NCBI GenBank assembly: GCA_021787665.1
Contig: JAJYLN010000025.1
Location: forward strand, 1-34,522
Reading direction: 5' to 3'
Origin: a bacterium
Lineage (GTDB): Bacteria; JAMCPX01
DNA length: 34,522 nt
The notes under the pieces are model-generated. The model was not told the DNA's origin. It saw only the letters and a list, made by a program, of their open reading frames with translations, and did not search any database. Positions 1 through 7,728 of the stretch are shown piece after piece. Every line of letters begins with the position of its first letter. Within the stretch, counting starts at the first letter, position 1. The position numbers and the translations under genes are program-made.

Positions 1-124
1 CGATCACCGATGAAGCGATACAGGAATATATCAAGCAGCAGGAAGGGGAGCAGGTTGCCGATGACAGTCAATTTCAAATTGACGGGTCTCCGAACCTACC
101 GCCTTCAAGGCGGTAGTCATTCAG
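1..124 (+). mobile_element. Right end of an IS200/IS605-type insertion sequence (truncated by window edge)
   Basis: The left edge holds the tail of a transposase-like frame that ends inside a perfect hairpin. Arms are 96-103 and 109-116 (CTACCGCC / GGCGGTAG) with a TTCAA loop, followed by TCATTCAG. Members of the IS200/IS605 family lack terminal inverted repeats and instead carry subterminal hairpins read as single-stranded DNA by a Y1 transposase; a hairpin just at or after the stop codon is typical of their right end. The exact cleavage point cannot be fixed from one end; 124 is an estimate. The family call is an inference from the hairpin plus the protein tail. Confidence 0.55.
3..116 (+). 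CDS. IS200/IS605-family transposase (TnpA-like), C-terminal 37 residues only
   Basis: The frame is open from the window edge to TAG at 114-116. The visible residues begin ITDEAIQEYIKQQEGEQ and end in a polar tail. A threonine-aspartate-rich start followed by a YIKQQ-type helix resembles the C-terminal helix of small Y1 HUH transposases, which contains the catalytic tyrosine region in longer alignments. The HUH motif would lie to the left of the window and cannot be seen. The last codons overlap the terminal hairpin, as expected for a compact element. The call rests on a short piece plus the adjoining hairpin, so it is moderate. Confidence 0.5.
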   Translation: MTDEAIQEYIKQQEGEQVADDSQFQIDGSPNLPPSRR

Positions 125-127
125 TCT

Positions 128-148
128 CCTCCCTTTAAAAAAGGGAGG
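128..148 (-). terminator. Perfect hairpin downstream of the BTAD regulator; terminator or dispersed repeat
   Basis: A 9-bp perfect stem (CCTCCCTTT at 128-136, AAAGGGAGG at 140-148) with a 3-nt loop lies 12 bases after the stop codon of the minus-strand regulator. Read on the minus strand it has T residues in the loop but no T-tract after the stem, so it is not a classical rho-independent terminator. Purine-rich flanks (GCAGAGAGGGATTTT) resemble dispersed intergenic palindromes seen in deltaproteobacterial genomes, which is an alternative. Confidence 0.45.
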
Positions 149-160
149 CAGAGAGGGATT

Positions 161-3100
161 TTAGGGCTTCATCCCCCGGTAGAGTCCCTTTGTCCTCTCC
201 GACGGCTCGATGCCGAACGCTTCGTCAAGGGCCGCAGCACACCGTCCGTACAACGATGCCGCCTCAGCGTAGCGCCCCAGGTGCCGGTAGATCGCCATAA
301 GACGCTGGTAGAAGAGCTCCATCCTGTCGTCCATCTCCAGACCCTTCTGGTACACCGATAGCGCACCCTGCTGGTCCCCGATACCTTCGTAGTACCTGCC
401 TGCCTGCTCAATAAAACGCAGGAACCTGTCGTGCAGCCTGTCCCGAAAGCGTATCGCCCACGACGACAGGTCGGCCTCGCAGAAGAAGTGGCCCCTGTAC
501 AGGCCAAAGGCGGCATTAATCGTGTCCTTCATTTCTGTCACCCTTGGCATGGCGACCTTGCCGGTCGCGACGGCGTCCATTCTGTCGAGATGGAACTCGA
601 ACGCAATCGCATCAACCCAGCACACCTTCGTGTTGAGGACGAGCCTGCCTGCCTGCGAGAGCACGGCGTCGTTGTGCCCGAGAAGCCTTCTCAGCCTGTG
701 AAGGGTCGTGTCCAGCGCTTGGAGCGCATAGTCGCCCTCGGCATCCGGCCAGAGAGCAGAGCTAATCTGGTCAGGCCCGACAGGCCTGCCGTGGTTGACG
801 ATGAGGAACTGGAGCAGCTCCAGGGGCTTTACCTGCGCCTTTCTTGACAGCTCCACCGGTGCATCGTCTCTCAGGATCCTCAGTCCCCCGAGGGTAGAGA
901 TCCTCATCTGCCACGGCCAGTTCTCACACTGCATGGCGAGCATCCCCGGTACAAGCCTGCGCTTCTTGATGAGGCCCCTCACGTACTCACTGTTGATCCC
1001 CTGCTCGAGTGCCTTGACACAGAGCCGTGCCATGACAGAGGGCCTCCAGCCCGGGAAGTTGACATATCCCTTGTCCTGACCGAGCTGCATAGCCTTGCGA
1101 AGTGATCTCAAACCTGTTTGATCGTCGTGCAGATCGAATGCGTAGAGGGCCTTTACAATAAGGTACATAAACTGGAAATGCTTTTGCTTTGCGCAGGTCC
1201 TCGATGTCCTGTTGAGATAGTGCTGCGCCGCGGCATCGTCTGAGAGCTCATGCAATATTTGAGACATTTGCAGGGAGCTTATTGCAATCAGGTTGACATC
1301 GCCTGATCCGACGGCTGGCTCCAGACCTGCCTTCTGGATAGCGTACGCAGCAGTGAAATCTTCCCTTGCCATAGCCTCGCCGGCCGTAACGATGGCATAG
1401 AAGGCACGGGTATCGTCGCCGGCGCTATCTGCGATCCTCGACAGCTTCCGCAGAAGCTTGCGTGTGAGCTGGGCGTCCCCGGAGCTCAGCGCCCATCCTG
1501 TTCCCATCGTGAGGAGCATAGGATCCAAGACATGGATGCCGGTCATTTCTGCCACCCGTATCCCTTCGTTCAATGCCTTGAATTCCGGATCGTCCGCTGC
1601 CGTGTAATAATTGTACAGGACCTCCACTATTTTAAACATCAGGTATGTCAGGGGCGAGAGCTGGTTTGAAAACTTCAGGTCCCTCAGCGAGGGCAGGACC
1701 GTCTCCTCCATCAGGATGTTCCCTACCGTCGAGTAGTAAACAGCGATAACGGTACACAATTGCATCCGCATATCGATGTCGTCGGTCTTCTCGAAAAGAC
1801 GTACGGCGTGTTGCAGCCATGGTCGAATCCTCGGGCTGAAATGGTGCCTGAAATTCATAGCGTGGAACATCCTGATTACCGCTGCCTCCTCTGTTTTCGT
1901 CGAAGGAAAGCCTTTCCATTGTTTCACAAGCCTTTCCATGACAGCGATCCATGGATCATGGAGCCCCATTTTTCCAAAGCCGTACGTGATAGAATCGGAG
2001 ATCCCGGTCCATGCCATGAATACCCCGTTCCTGTCCTTGTTTTTTGAAAACAGCCTGAATGCTCTTTTAAAGATGGGATAACTTTCCGCCGGACTGAATG
2101 GCAGCCTGCACGCGCCCAGCCAGTAAATCAGCCATGGGTTGCCTTGAACAACAGGGCCGGGCAATCCTTTGAGCCAGGACTCCAAGGTTCGGTATCTGCC
2201 CTGCAGGACAAACGTGCTTGCATGGCGCAGGATTACTCTGACCGCTTCTGACCAGTGTTCGGATAGGAGAAAAAGCCTGGCCGCTTCTTCGGTAAAGCCG
2301 GCGTTCTCCAATATCGTGGCCGCTCGATGTCGGACTTCTCCGAGCTCCTTTTGTGTCCATTGGTCCTGCGCCCTGGAAAGAAGGAACTCTCTGAACAGGT
2401 CGTGGTATTGATAATAGTCGTACTGTTCCCTGACGGTGAAGAAGGAGGATCGGACGAGATCGTTCAATATCTTTCCGGACGAATTGTTGCCTGTCATCCG
2501 GACTGCCATCTCCGCGGTAAAAAAAGGTAAAAAGGATGTCTTCAGCAGGAAGTCCCTGAGCTGTAGCGCCAACCGATCAAATATTTCCGATGAGAAGTAC
2601 TCGAAAATGGATTGATAGTCCCGTATTCCTTCCCGTACGATCAATTCTTCATGTCCCTTATGTTGTTCAAGCAACAGGACAAGCCCTGCTACCCACCCGT
2701 TCGTGAGGCTTTGCAGCTTCAGTACCGTTTCCGGACCGTTCATGGTCCCCCAACGGAGGTGCATGAGCCTGTGGACTTCTTCAGGCGTGAATTTTATTGA
2801 TTCGTTTTCAATCACCTCCATCGTGCTGTTGGCCTTGAAACGGATAAAATGTGCCGGAGGCCGTGCCCTGCTTATCACTATCATGTTCCCATGCTCAGGT
2901 ACGCTCATGAACGCTTCTTTGATGACGGCATGGAACGCGGGGTTGCCATCTATTTCATGGTAATTGTCAAACACCAGAACAAAGCCTTTGGGCAGCATGT
3001 TGTAAAGGTTTTGGAAGTACCGGTGTGCGAATGTCTGGATATTGGGAAGGTATTCAGGGGTCAGGAAAGGCAGCCTTGTACGCCTTGAGGAAGTCGGGCC

Positions 3101-3355
3101 TTTGACCGTGTACCTGAGGTAGTAGAAAAAGGTCGCCAGATCGGCGTCCGAGCTGTCCAGATGGTACCACGCATGGGGGACTTTTTTCGCAGAAAGATAG
3201 CTCGCAACAAGCGTAGTCTTACCGGCACCCGGCAGGCCGGTGACCCAGACGGCTCTCTTGCTCCTCGCCTGGTCGAGTACACGGAACAGCCGCTCTCTGA
3301 CGAGGACGTTCTCAATCACGGGGCTATCGACTTTCGCAAGCGACATTTTCCGCAA
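161..3355 (-). CDS. MalT-like STAND ATPase transcriptional regulator with SARP/BTAD output domain
   Basis: A 1064-residue signal-transduction ATPase and probable transcription activator. The N-terminus has a Walker A loop (GLPGAGKT, residues 40-47) and a Walker B strand (FVLVFD, 125-130), as in MalT/LAL regulators. A long helical repeat (TPR-like) middle follows. Instead of the usual LuxR helix-turn-helix, the C-terminus carries an OmpR-like winged helix (about 815-912) and then a bacterial transcriptional activator domain (about 913-1060). The TTG start at 3355 is chosen because GGAGGG lies 7 bases upstream; the next in-frame ATG (3346) is 16 bases from it. Family knowledge suggests inducer binding to the repeat region and ATP-driven oligomerisation. 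The target genes are unknown; the neighbouring dehydrogenase is transcribed toward it but separated by a terminator. Confidence 0.9.
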   Translation of the reverse strand: MRKMSLAKVDSPVIENVLVRERLFRVLDQARSKRAVWVTGLPGAGKTTLVASYLSAKKVPHAWYHLDSSDADLATFFYYLRYTVKGPTSSRRTRLPFLTPEYLPNIQTFAHRYFQNLYNMLPKGFVLVFDNYHEIDGNPAFHAVIKEAFMSVPEHGNMIVISRARPPAHFIRFKANSTMEVIENESIKFTPEEVHRLMHLRWGTMNGPETVLKLQSLTNGWVAGLVLLLEQHKGHEELIVREGIRDYQSIFEYFSSEIFDRLALQLRDFLLKTSFLPFFTAEMAVRMTGNNSSGKILNDLVRSSFFTVREQYDYYQYHDLFREFLLSRAQDQWTQKELGEVRHRAATILENAGFTEEAARLFLLSEHWSEAVRVILRHASTFVLQGRYRTLESWLKGLPGPVVQGNPWLIYWLGACRLPFSPAESYPIFKRAFRLFSKNKDRNGVFMAWTGISDSITYGFGKMGLHDPWIAVMERLVKQWKGFPSTKTEEAAVIRMFHAMNFRHHFSPRIRPWLQHAVRLFEKTDDIDMRMQLCTVIAVYYSTVGNILMEETVLPSLRDLKFSNQLSPLTYLMFKIVEVLYNYYTAADDPEFKALNEGIRVAEMTGIHVLDPMLLTMGTGWALSSGDAQLTRKLLRKLSRIADSAGDDTRAFYAIVTAGEAMAREDFTAAYAIQKAGLEPAVGSGDVNLIAISSLQMSQILHELSDDAAAQHYLNRTSRTCAKQKHFQFMYLIVKALYAFDLHDDQTGLRSLRKAMQLGQDKGYVNFPGWRPSVMARLCVKALEQGINSEYVRGLIKKRRLVPGMLAMQCENWPWQMRISTLGGLRILRDDAPVELSRKAQVKPLELLQFLIVNHGRPVGPDQISSALWPDAEGDYALQALDTTLHRLRRLLGHNDAVLSQAGRLVLNTKVCWVDAIAFEFHLDRMDAVATGKVAMPRVTEMKDTINAAFGLYRGHFFCEADLSSWAIRFRDRLHDRFLRFIEQAGRYYEGIGDQQGALSVYQKGLEMDDRMELFYQRLMAIYRHLGRYAEAASLYGRCAAALDEAFGIEPSERTKGLYRGMKP

Positions 3356-3376
3356 TTGTATTCCCTCCGGAAGCTA

Positions 3377-3406
3377 TCTTTAGAGCCAAGATCCGAATTA
3401 TGTCAA
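3377..3406 (-). promoter_or_regulatory. Possible sigma70-type promoter of the BTAD regulator
   Basis: On the minus strand a perfect -35 box TTGACA (3401-3406) is followed after 18 bases by TAAAGA (3377-3382), a weak -10 with three matches. The start codon lies about 20 bases further on with a good ribosome binding site. A weak -10 would fit an activator-dependent or low-level promoter; this is inference. Confidence 0.4.
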
Positions 3407-3524
3407 TAAAAATGGGAGCGGATATGCTCAGGAGATTTTTTCGACGCGGCTCTTTGCGGAGAGCCTCTGAGGCGCGGCGTCAGGGAAGTCTACCGTGCCG
3501 TGAAATGAGAGCGAGAAAAGAGAG

Positions 3525-3560
3525 GGCAGGGGCTTGGACTTGGACTCCTAAGCCCCTGCC
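3525..3560 (-). terminator. Rho-independent terminator of the short-chain dehydrogenase gene
   Basis: An 11-bp perfect stem (GGCAGGGGCTT at 3525-3535, AAGCCCCTGCC at 3550-3560) with a 14-nt loop lies 15 bases beyond the stop codon at 3576. On the minus strand it is followed by CTCTCTTTT, a usable T-tract. It should isolate the dehydrogenase transcript from the BTAD regulator. Confidence 0.8.
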
Positions 3561-3575
3561 GATACGGAAGTTCGG

Positions 3576-4418
3576 TCATTCCGCGAGGATCTTGTTGATG
3601 TTGTCCTGTATCTCTTTCGGGGTCCACATGCCGTCGGACTTCGTAACGCCGTCCGTCATCTTCATGTAGAACTGGTAAATCTTCCTTCCCTGTACGCCGA
3701 ATATCTTACCCGTTATGCCCTTCGAAAGGTCCGAGGCCAGGAACACGACGACCGGGGAGATGTGCTCCGGCGCGAGGTCTTTTTCCTGACCCGCAAACAT
3801 GGGCAGGTCCTCGGTAAGCCTGGTATAGGCTATAGGCGCAACGGCATTCACCGTCACGCCGGCTTTCTCGAGTTCCATAGCGTCCGTTTTCGTCATGGAG
3901 TAGATGCCGCCTTTTGCCGCGCTGTAGTTCGTCTGGCCGAAGTTCCCCATCAGGCCGGCAATGGACGTCGTATTGATGATCCTGCCTCCCTGCCCCTGCT
4001 CCTTCAGGAACCTTGCCGCTGCCTGGCTCATCGCGAAGGTCCCTTTCAGGTGCACGGCGATCACGATGTCCCATTCATCCTCAGACATTTTGAGCAAGGT
4101 CTTATCCCTGAGGATTCCAGCGTTGTTTACGAGGATGTCGAGTCTGCCAAAAGCGTCCTTCGCCGTCTTTACGATATTCGTCGCACCCTGTATAGTCGCA
4201 ACACTGTCGTAATTTGCAACGGCCTGGCCGCCCATTTTCTTTATCTCGGCAACAACGGTGTCAGCGACCTTTGTAGAGGTACCGGATCCGTCCCGTGCAC
4301 CGCCGAGATCGTTAACGACGAGCTTTGCACCCTCTTTCGCAAGCGCGATAGCGTGCTGTTTGCCGATGCCTGCGCCAGACCCTGTTATGATAGCCACTTT
4401 TCCATCCAGAAGTCCCAT
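3576..4418 (-). CDS. Short-chain dehydrogenase/reductase, (3R)-hydroxyacyl-CoA dehydrogenase-like
   Basis: A 280-residue NAD(P)-dependent SDR. The cofactor loop is TGSGAGIG (12-19), NNAG is at 98-101, and the catalytic residues are Ser152, Tyr165 and Lys169 with the classical spacing. After the roughly 235-residue core there is an extra tail (GRKIYQFYMKMTDG onward), as found in the dehydrogenase part of peroxisomal multifunctional enzyme type 2 and its bacterial relatives, which act on 3-hydroxyacyl-CoA. That makes fatty-acyl or aromatic-acid beta-oxidation a plausible role, but 3-oxoacyl-ACP reductase cannot be excluded. The ATG is preceded by AGGAGG with a 7-base spacer. The gene is monocistronic, with its own promoter and terminator. 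No frameshift or missing catalytic residue is seen. Confidence 0.9.
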   Translation of the reverse strand: MGLLDGKVAIITGSGAGIGKQHAIALAKEGAKLVVNDLGGARDGSGTSTKVADTVVAEIKKMGGQAVANYDSVATIQGATNIVKTAKDAFGRLDILVNNAGILRDKTLLKMSEDEWDIVIAVHLKGTFAMSQAAARFLKEQGQGGRIINTTSIAGLMGNFGQTNYSAAKGGIYSMTKTDAMELEKAGVTVNAVAPIAYTRLTEDLPMFAGQEKDLAPEHISPVVVFLASDLSKGITGKIFGVQGRKIYQFYMKMTDGVTKSDGMWTPKEIQDNINKILAE

Positions 4419-4450
4419 ACCCTTACCTCCTTGTTATTTTGATAATGTAA

Positions 4451-4479
4451 TCAATAAAGGGATTCGGATCCTCTGTCAA
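4451..4479 (-). promoter_or_regulatory. Putative sigma70 promoter of the dehydrogenase gene
   Basis: Minus strand: TTGACA (4474-4479), 17-base spacer, TATTGA (4451-4456), about 33 bases before the start codon of the dehydrogenase. The -35 is perfect and the spacing ideal; the -10 is weak. Confidence 0.5.
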
Positions 4480-4652
4480 CACATTTACACACGTCTGTGC
4501 ATCGTCTGGAGCGTACGTGATAGTTCTTCATGGACAGATCCGACGTTTATCAAAGATGCAAGGGCAAACGGATTGCTTCTCAAGCTCCTGCCGGAAAAAG
4601 GGAGCAACGGGGGAAGAAGCTTTTGACAAACAATGCAATCTCTTTCAAGGGG

Positions 4653-5183
4653 CTAATACCGGGGGACCGCCTTGAACTTCAGTTTCTTGCCTTCGTACTC
4701 CACCTTGAATTCCACGTCCCTGCACCGGTACTGGGTCATGAGCTCCCTGCGCTTCGACTCGAGGGTCTGCTTGACTGCATCGTACGGGCTCAGCTTCGCG
4801 GAAGAGTTCAGGGAAGTCACGATCCTGACGTACTCGTCGTACACGCGTTGGTACGGATCCACGCCGTTGTTTCCCGGAGAGGCTGCCTGTGCTACTTCGG
4901 TTTTTTTTGCGGTGCCGATCTCGAGGAGCCTCAGCTTCTTTTCCCAACTATTCTTCAGTGCTATGAACCTCGCTATGATGTTGTCGTAGGTAAACTTCTG
5001 GCTTGCCTTGATGAAGGTTATTTTGCTCAGACGCAGGATGAGCCTCTCGACGTCCTCCTTTTTTCGCACGGGCTCCAGCTTCAGGTCTTTCGTGAAGTAT
5101 CTGTCGTAGTCGAACTTCAGATCGCGTATCCTTGCCTCGAGCTGGCTCAACTGTGATTCGATGCTTGTGTCTTCACCGCTCAT
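4653..5183 (-). CDS. Small coiled-coil protein of unknown function (MXAN_5187 C-terminal-domain-like)
   Basis: A 176-residue soluble protein without signal peptide or membrane segment. The N-terminal 40 residues form a predicted coiled coil (LSQLEARIRDLKFDYDRYF), and the DYDRYF stretch followed by a charged, proline-containing segment resembles a conserved domain found in deltaproteobacterial proteins such as MXAN_5187. A second domain (about 115-176) contains YRCRDVEFKVEYEGKKLKFKA, a beta-rich basic end. The ATG at 5183 is chosen as the only good start; the Shine-Dalgarno is weak (GGGTTACTGAG). It is divergent from the HU gene across 160 bases and co-directional with the dehydrogenase, 234 bases away, so it is probably a separate unit. 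Function is not known; the family assignment is from memory of the motif and is tentative. Confidence 0.75.
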   Translation of the reverse strand: MSGEDTSIESQLSQLEARIRDLKFDYDRYFTKDLKLEPVRKKEDVERLILRLSKITFIKASQKFTYDNIIARFIALKNSWEKKLRLLEIGTAKKTEVAQAASPGNNGVDPYQRVYDEYVRIVTSLNSSAKLSPYDAVKQTLESKRRELMTQYRCRDVEFKVEYEGKKLKFKAVPRY

Positions 5184-5284
5184 CTCAGTAACCCTTTACG
5201 CCGATGGAGGACGCCGGTAAGCGGCGTGCCCGGTATTGCGGATTTTCAGTCTCCTGCATGGACAGGAAGAGGGATAAATTCTTC

Positions 5285-5313
5285 TTGACTTGACCATACC
5301 AGTCCATGATAAT
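5285..5313 (+). promoter_or_regulatory. Sigma70-type promoter of the HU gene
   Basis: TTGACT (5285-5290), 17-base spacer, GATAAT (5308-5313): five of six matches in each box, 30 bases before the HU start codon. This suits a highly expressed nucleoid protein. Confidence 0.65.
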
Positions 5314-5343
5314 GCAAACATCTTATAAAGTAAAGGAGGAAAT

Positions 5344-5619
5344 ATGACAAAGGCGGATTTGGTCAAAAGACTTTCTGAAGCGGCCGAAGTTTCGAAAGCA
5401 AAAGCGGAGTTGCTCGTAAACTCTTTTCTCAGCACCATTACAGCATTATTGAAAAAGGGCGATAAGCTGACGTTGCCCGGTTTCGGGACATTCCTGGTAG
5501 CGAAGAGGGCGGCAAGGGAAGGCATCAACCCGCAGACGAAGGCAAAACTAAAGATACCGGCACGCAGAGTACCTAAGTTCAAGGCGGGCAGCAATTTAAA
5601 GAAGACGGTAGCGAAGTAA
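5344..5619 (+). CDS. hup: DNA-binding protein HU
   Basis: A 91-residue nucleoid-associated protein of the HU/IHF family. The N-terminal helices (TKADLVKRLSEAAEVSKAKA) form the dimer body. GFGTF (about 47-51) is the hallmark turn before the beta-arm, and REGINPQTK with the following IPAR and PKFKAG segments are the DNA-bending arm and its base, including the conserved Pro in NPQTK that intercalates in DNA. Length is normal for HU. The ATG follows a strong AAAGGAGG with a 5-base spacer, and an own promoter precedes it. It is closed by a perfect hairpin, so it is likely transcribed alone. IHF subunits look similar, but the sequence is closer to HU. Confidence 0.95.
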   Translation: MTKADLVKRLSEAAEVSKAKAELLVNSFLSTITALLKKGDKLTLPGFGTFLVAKRAAREGINPQTKAKLKIPARRVPKFKAGSNLKKTVAK

Positions 5620-5627
5620 CAGTATTC

Positions 5628-5657
5628 ACGGTGATGGGACGCAGTTCCCATCACCGT
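5628..5657 (+). terminator. Perfect 12-bp hairpin after HU, probable terminator
   Basis: Arms 5628-5639 and 5646-5657 (ACGGTGATGGGA / TCCCATCACCGT) enclose a 6-nt loop, 9 bases after the HU stop. The downstream sequence TCTGATTCG has few T residues, so termination may be partial or factor-assisted and some read-through into the kinase gene is possible. Confidence 0.6.
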
Positions 5658-5697
5658 TCTGATTCGATCTCGTTGCGCTAGTACAGGAGGTGGGGAA

Positions 5698-7728
5698 CTG
5701 CTTCATTCGGACAGTAAAAGAAAGCATACCTATGCCGACTTGCTGCTCAGATGGAGCATCAAGAGCCGCTACGTCGTCTACCCTGTGGTTCTCGGCCTGG
5801 TCATGTTCTATTTCAAAGAGCGGGTGGTCATGTACCCTTACCTTGTCGCCGTAGCGGGCGTTCCTTTTATGCTGAACGTGGCCTTGGATTCCACGCATAG
5901 GAATATCGGGGACTTCAAATATTATGCCGGCGTGTTCATCGCTATCCTTGACTCTCTGTGTACGGCGTTCGTGGTGTTTATCACAGGCGGGTACCACACA
6001 CCCTTCTTCTCGCTCTTCCTCCTGCAGTTTCTCGGCGTGAGCTTACTGGGCAGCACCGGGCTCGACGCCGTGTTTTTCCTGATCAACACCGGCCTGTATC
6101 TGCTGGGATCGTTCCTCAGCGTACTCGTCGCGTCGGGCAGGCTCACGATCACCACTGTCATTACTGACGCCGTCAGGTTTTCGACGCGATATCAGTCTGT
6201 CCATCGCTTGTTCCCGACCGAGGTGGTCGTCATACATATCGCCGTTTTTATGATGATCGTCGGTATCATCATGTATATCAATAGCAGGCTCGACAGCCTC
6301 TCCGGAAGACTGTCCTCCAACAGGGGTAAGCTGGACTTTCTCCTGAATGTATCCGATAAGCTGGGAAAGCTCGTGTCGGTGGAGAACTTCCTCAAGGAGG
6401 TGACCTATACCGTCAGGCACGCCCTTGGGTATAAATACAACGCCGTCCTTCTGCTCGGCGCGGGTAAGACCGAGCTCTCCATAAAATTCTACTCACCCAA
6501 CCACGGCAGCAGATTCGTAAATGATATGCTCGGTTTCGGAATGGACAAGCTTCGGCTCCCGATGAGCAGTGAAACCAACATGATCGTTCGGGCCGTGAAG
6601 GAGCAGGTACCGCTTTTGTCCCATGACGAACGCGATGTGCTGGTGGATGCCGTGCCATCGGTACCGGAAGCGCTTGCAGCGGACATACAACGCGCTTCGG
6701 GTACGAAGACCTTCATGGGTATACCCATCGTTTCCTTCGGAGAGGTCATCGGTGTGCTCGAGGTGGAGTCCGACAGCATGGAGGTCTCGAAAGACGAGGT
6801 GGATCTTCTCAGGAGCTTTGCCTCGCAGGTGGGGACGGGTATCGTCAACAACAGATTGTATGCCGAGACGCTGGATCAGAAAAAGGAGATAGAGCTCCAC
6901 TACGGGGAGATGAACAAGGTACTCAGTGAGCTGCAGGTGTCGTACGCGAAGCTCGAGAAGTTTACCGCGGAGCTCGACCGATCCAAGAAGAAGCTCGAGG
7001 AGATGAAGGGGATCCTGTATCACTCGGACAAGCTCGCAAGTATCGGACAGGTGATCGCCAGTATCACGCACCAGTTCAGTACTCCCATCACATCGATCAT
7101 CGGCCAGACCGACCTCCTCGTCAGGGAATTGGACGACAATGGCGTCGGTACCGGCAAGGAGCGGATCGAGAAGATCAAGCTGGGCGTGAACAAGCTGTAC
7201 GAGTCGGTGCGCAAGCTCATGCAGTCGGTACGGCAGACGGAGATCGAGTTCAAGGCTGTCGGCATAAACGACATCGTCAATTCCACCGTGGCCCTCTGGG
7301 AGTACGAACTGAGGGCCGCGGGCATAAAGCTGCATGTGCAACTTTCCGACGGCCTTCCCGTGATCGAGGGAATCCCGGATGCTCTGGAACAGATGCTTGT
7401 CAACCTCGTCTCCAACGCGAAGGACGCCATGGAGAACAGGCAGGGGACCATAACCGTATCCACGAGGGTCTTTGATAGGAGCAATATCGAGATCGAGGTG
7501 CAGGACGAGGGGACCGGCATCCCCGACGACCAGCTCAGCAAGATTTTCACGCCTTTCTTTACCACGAAGCCTGCAGGCAAGGGCACCGGGCTCGGTATGG
7601 TGATCGTCATGAACGCGGTCGAGGCACACGACGGCAGGTTCATGGTGAAGAGCAAGCTCAACAAGGGCACGACGTTTACTATCATACTTCCCATCACACA
7701 CCACAGGGGACAGCGGTATGCAGTCTGA
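5698..7728 (+). CDS. Membrane-bound GAF-domain sensor histidine kinase
   Basis: About 676 residues from a CTG start. The N-terminal 200 residues hold five or six hydrophobic segments without a periplasmic domain of note. Next come a GAF-type sensor domain (about 215-390), a coiled coil (about 395-440), and the kinase core: H-box ASITHQFSTP with phospho-acceptor His458, N-box NLVSNAKDAMEN, G1 box DEGTGIPDDQ, F box IFTPFFTTK and G2 GKGTGLGM. All catalytic motifs are intact. The start is uncertain. AGGAGG at 5685-5690 sits 7 bases before CTG 5698, whereas the first conventional start, TTG 5740, is 49 bases from it and has no ribosome binding site; TTG would give 662 residues. The 3' end overlaps the response-regulator gene by 11 bases, marking a cognate pair. 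Confidence 0.93.
   Translation: MLHSDSKRKHTYADLLLRWSIKSRYVVYPVVLGLVMFYFKERVVMYPYLVAVAGVPFMLNVALDSTHRNIGDFKYYAGVFIAILDSLCTAFVVFITGGYHTPFFSLFLLQFLGVSLLGSTGLDAVFFLINTGLYLLGSFLSVLVASGRLTITTVITDAVRFSTRYQSVHRLFPTEVVVIHIAVFMMIVGIIMYINSRLDSLSGRLSSNRGKLDFLLNVSDKLGKLVSVENFLKEVTYTVRHALGYKYNAVLLLGAGKTELSIKFYSPNHGSRFVNDMLGFGMDKLRLPMSSETNMIVRAVKEQVPLLSHDERDVLVDAVPSVPEALAADIQRASGTKTFMGIPIVSFGEVIGVLEVESDSMEVSKDEVDLLRSFASQVGTGIVNNRLYAETLDQKKEIELHYGEMNKVLSELQVSYAKLEKFTAELDRSKKKLEEMKGILYHSDKLASIGQVIASITHQFSTPITSIIGQTDLLVRELDDNGVGTGKERIEKIKLGVNKLYESVRKLMQSVRQTEIEFKAVGINDIVNSTVALWEYELRAAGIKLHVQLSDGLPVIEGIPDALEQMLVNLVSNAKDAMENRQGTITVSTRVFDRSNIEIEVQDEGTGIPDDQLSKIFTPFFTTKPAGKGTGLGMVIVMNAVEAHDGRFMVKSKLNKGTTFTIILPITHHRGQRYAV

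Noticed and set aside
3421-3434. 12-base match TATGCTCAGGAG shared with the right-edge repeats (34419-34430, opposite strand)
   Set aside because: A single 12-mer match across 34 kb is expected by chance, and the flanks differ.
3430-3480. Interrupted palindrome GGCTCT/AGAGCC within GACGC/GCGTC as a second terminator
   Set aside because: The inner and outer arms do not form one regular stem and no T-tract follows on either strand.
6493-7704. 403-codon minus-strand frame opposite the histidine kinase
   Set aside because: Antisense to a kinase with all motifs intact; composition is that of a shadow frame.
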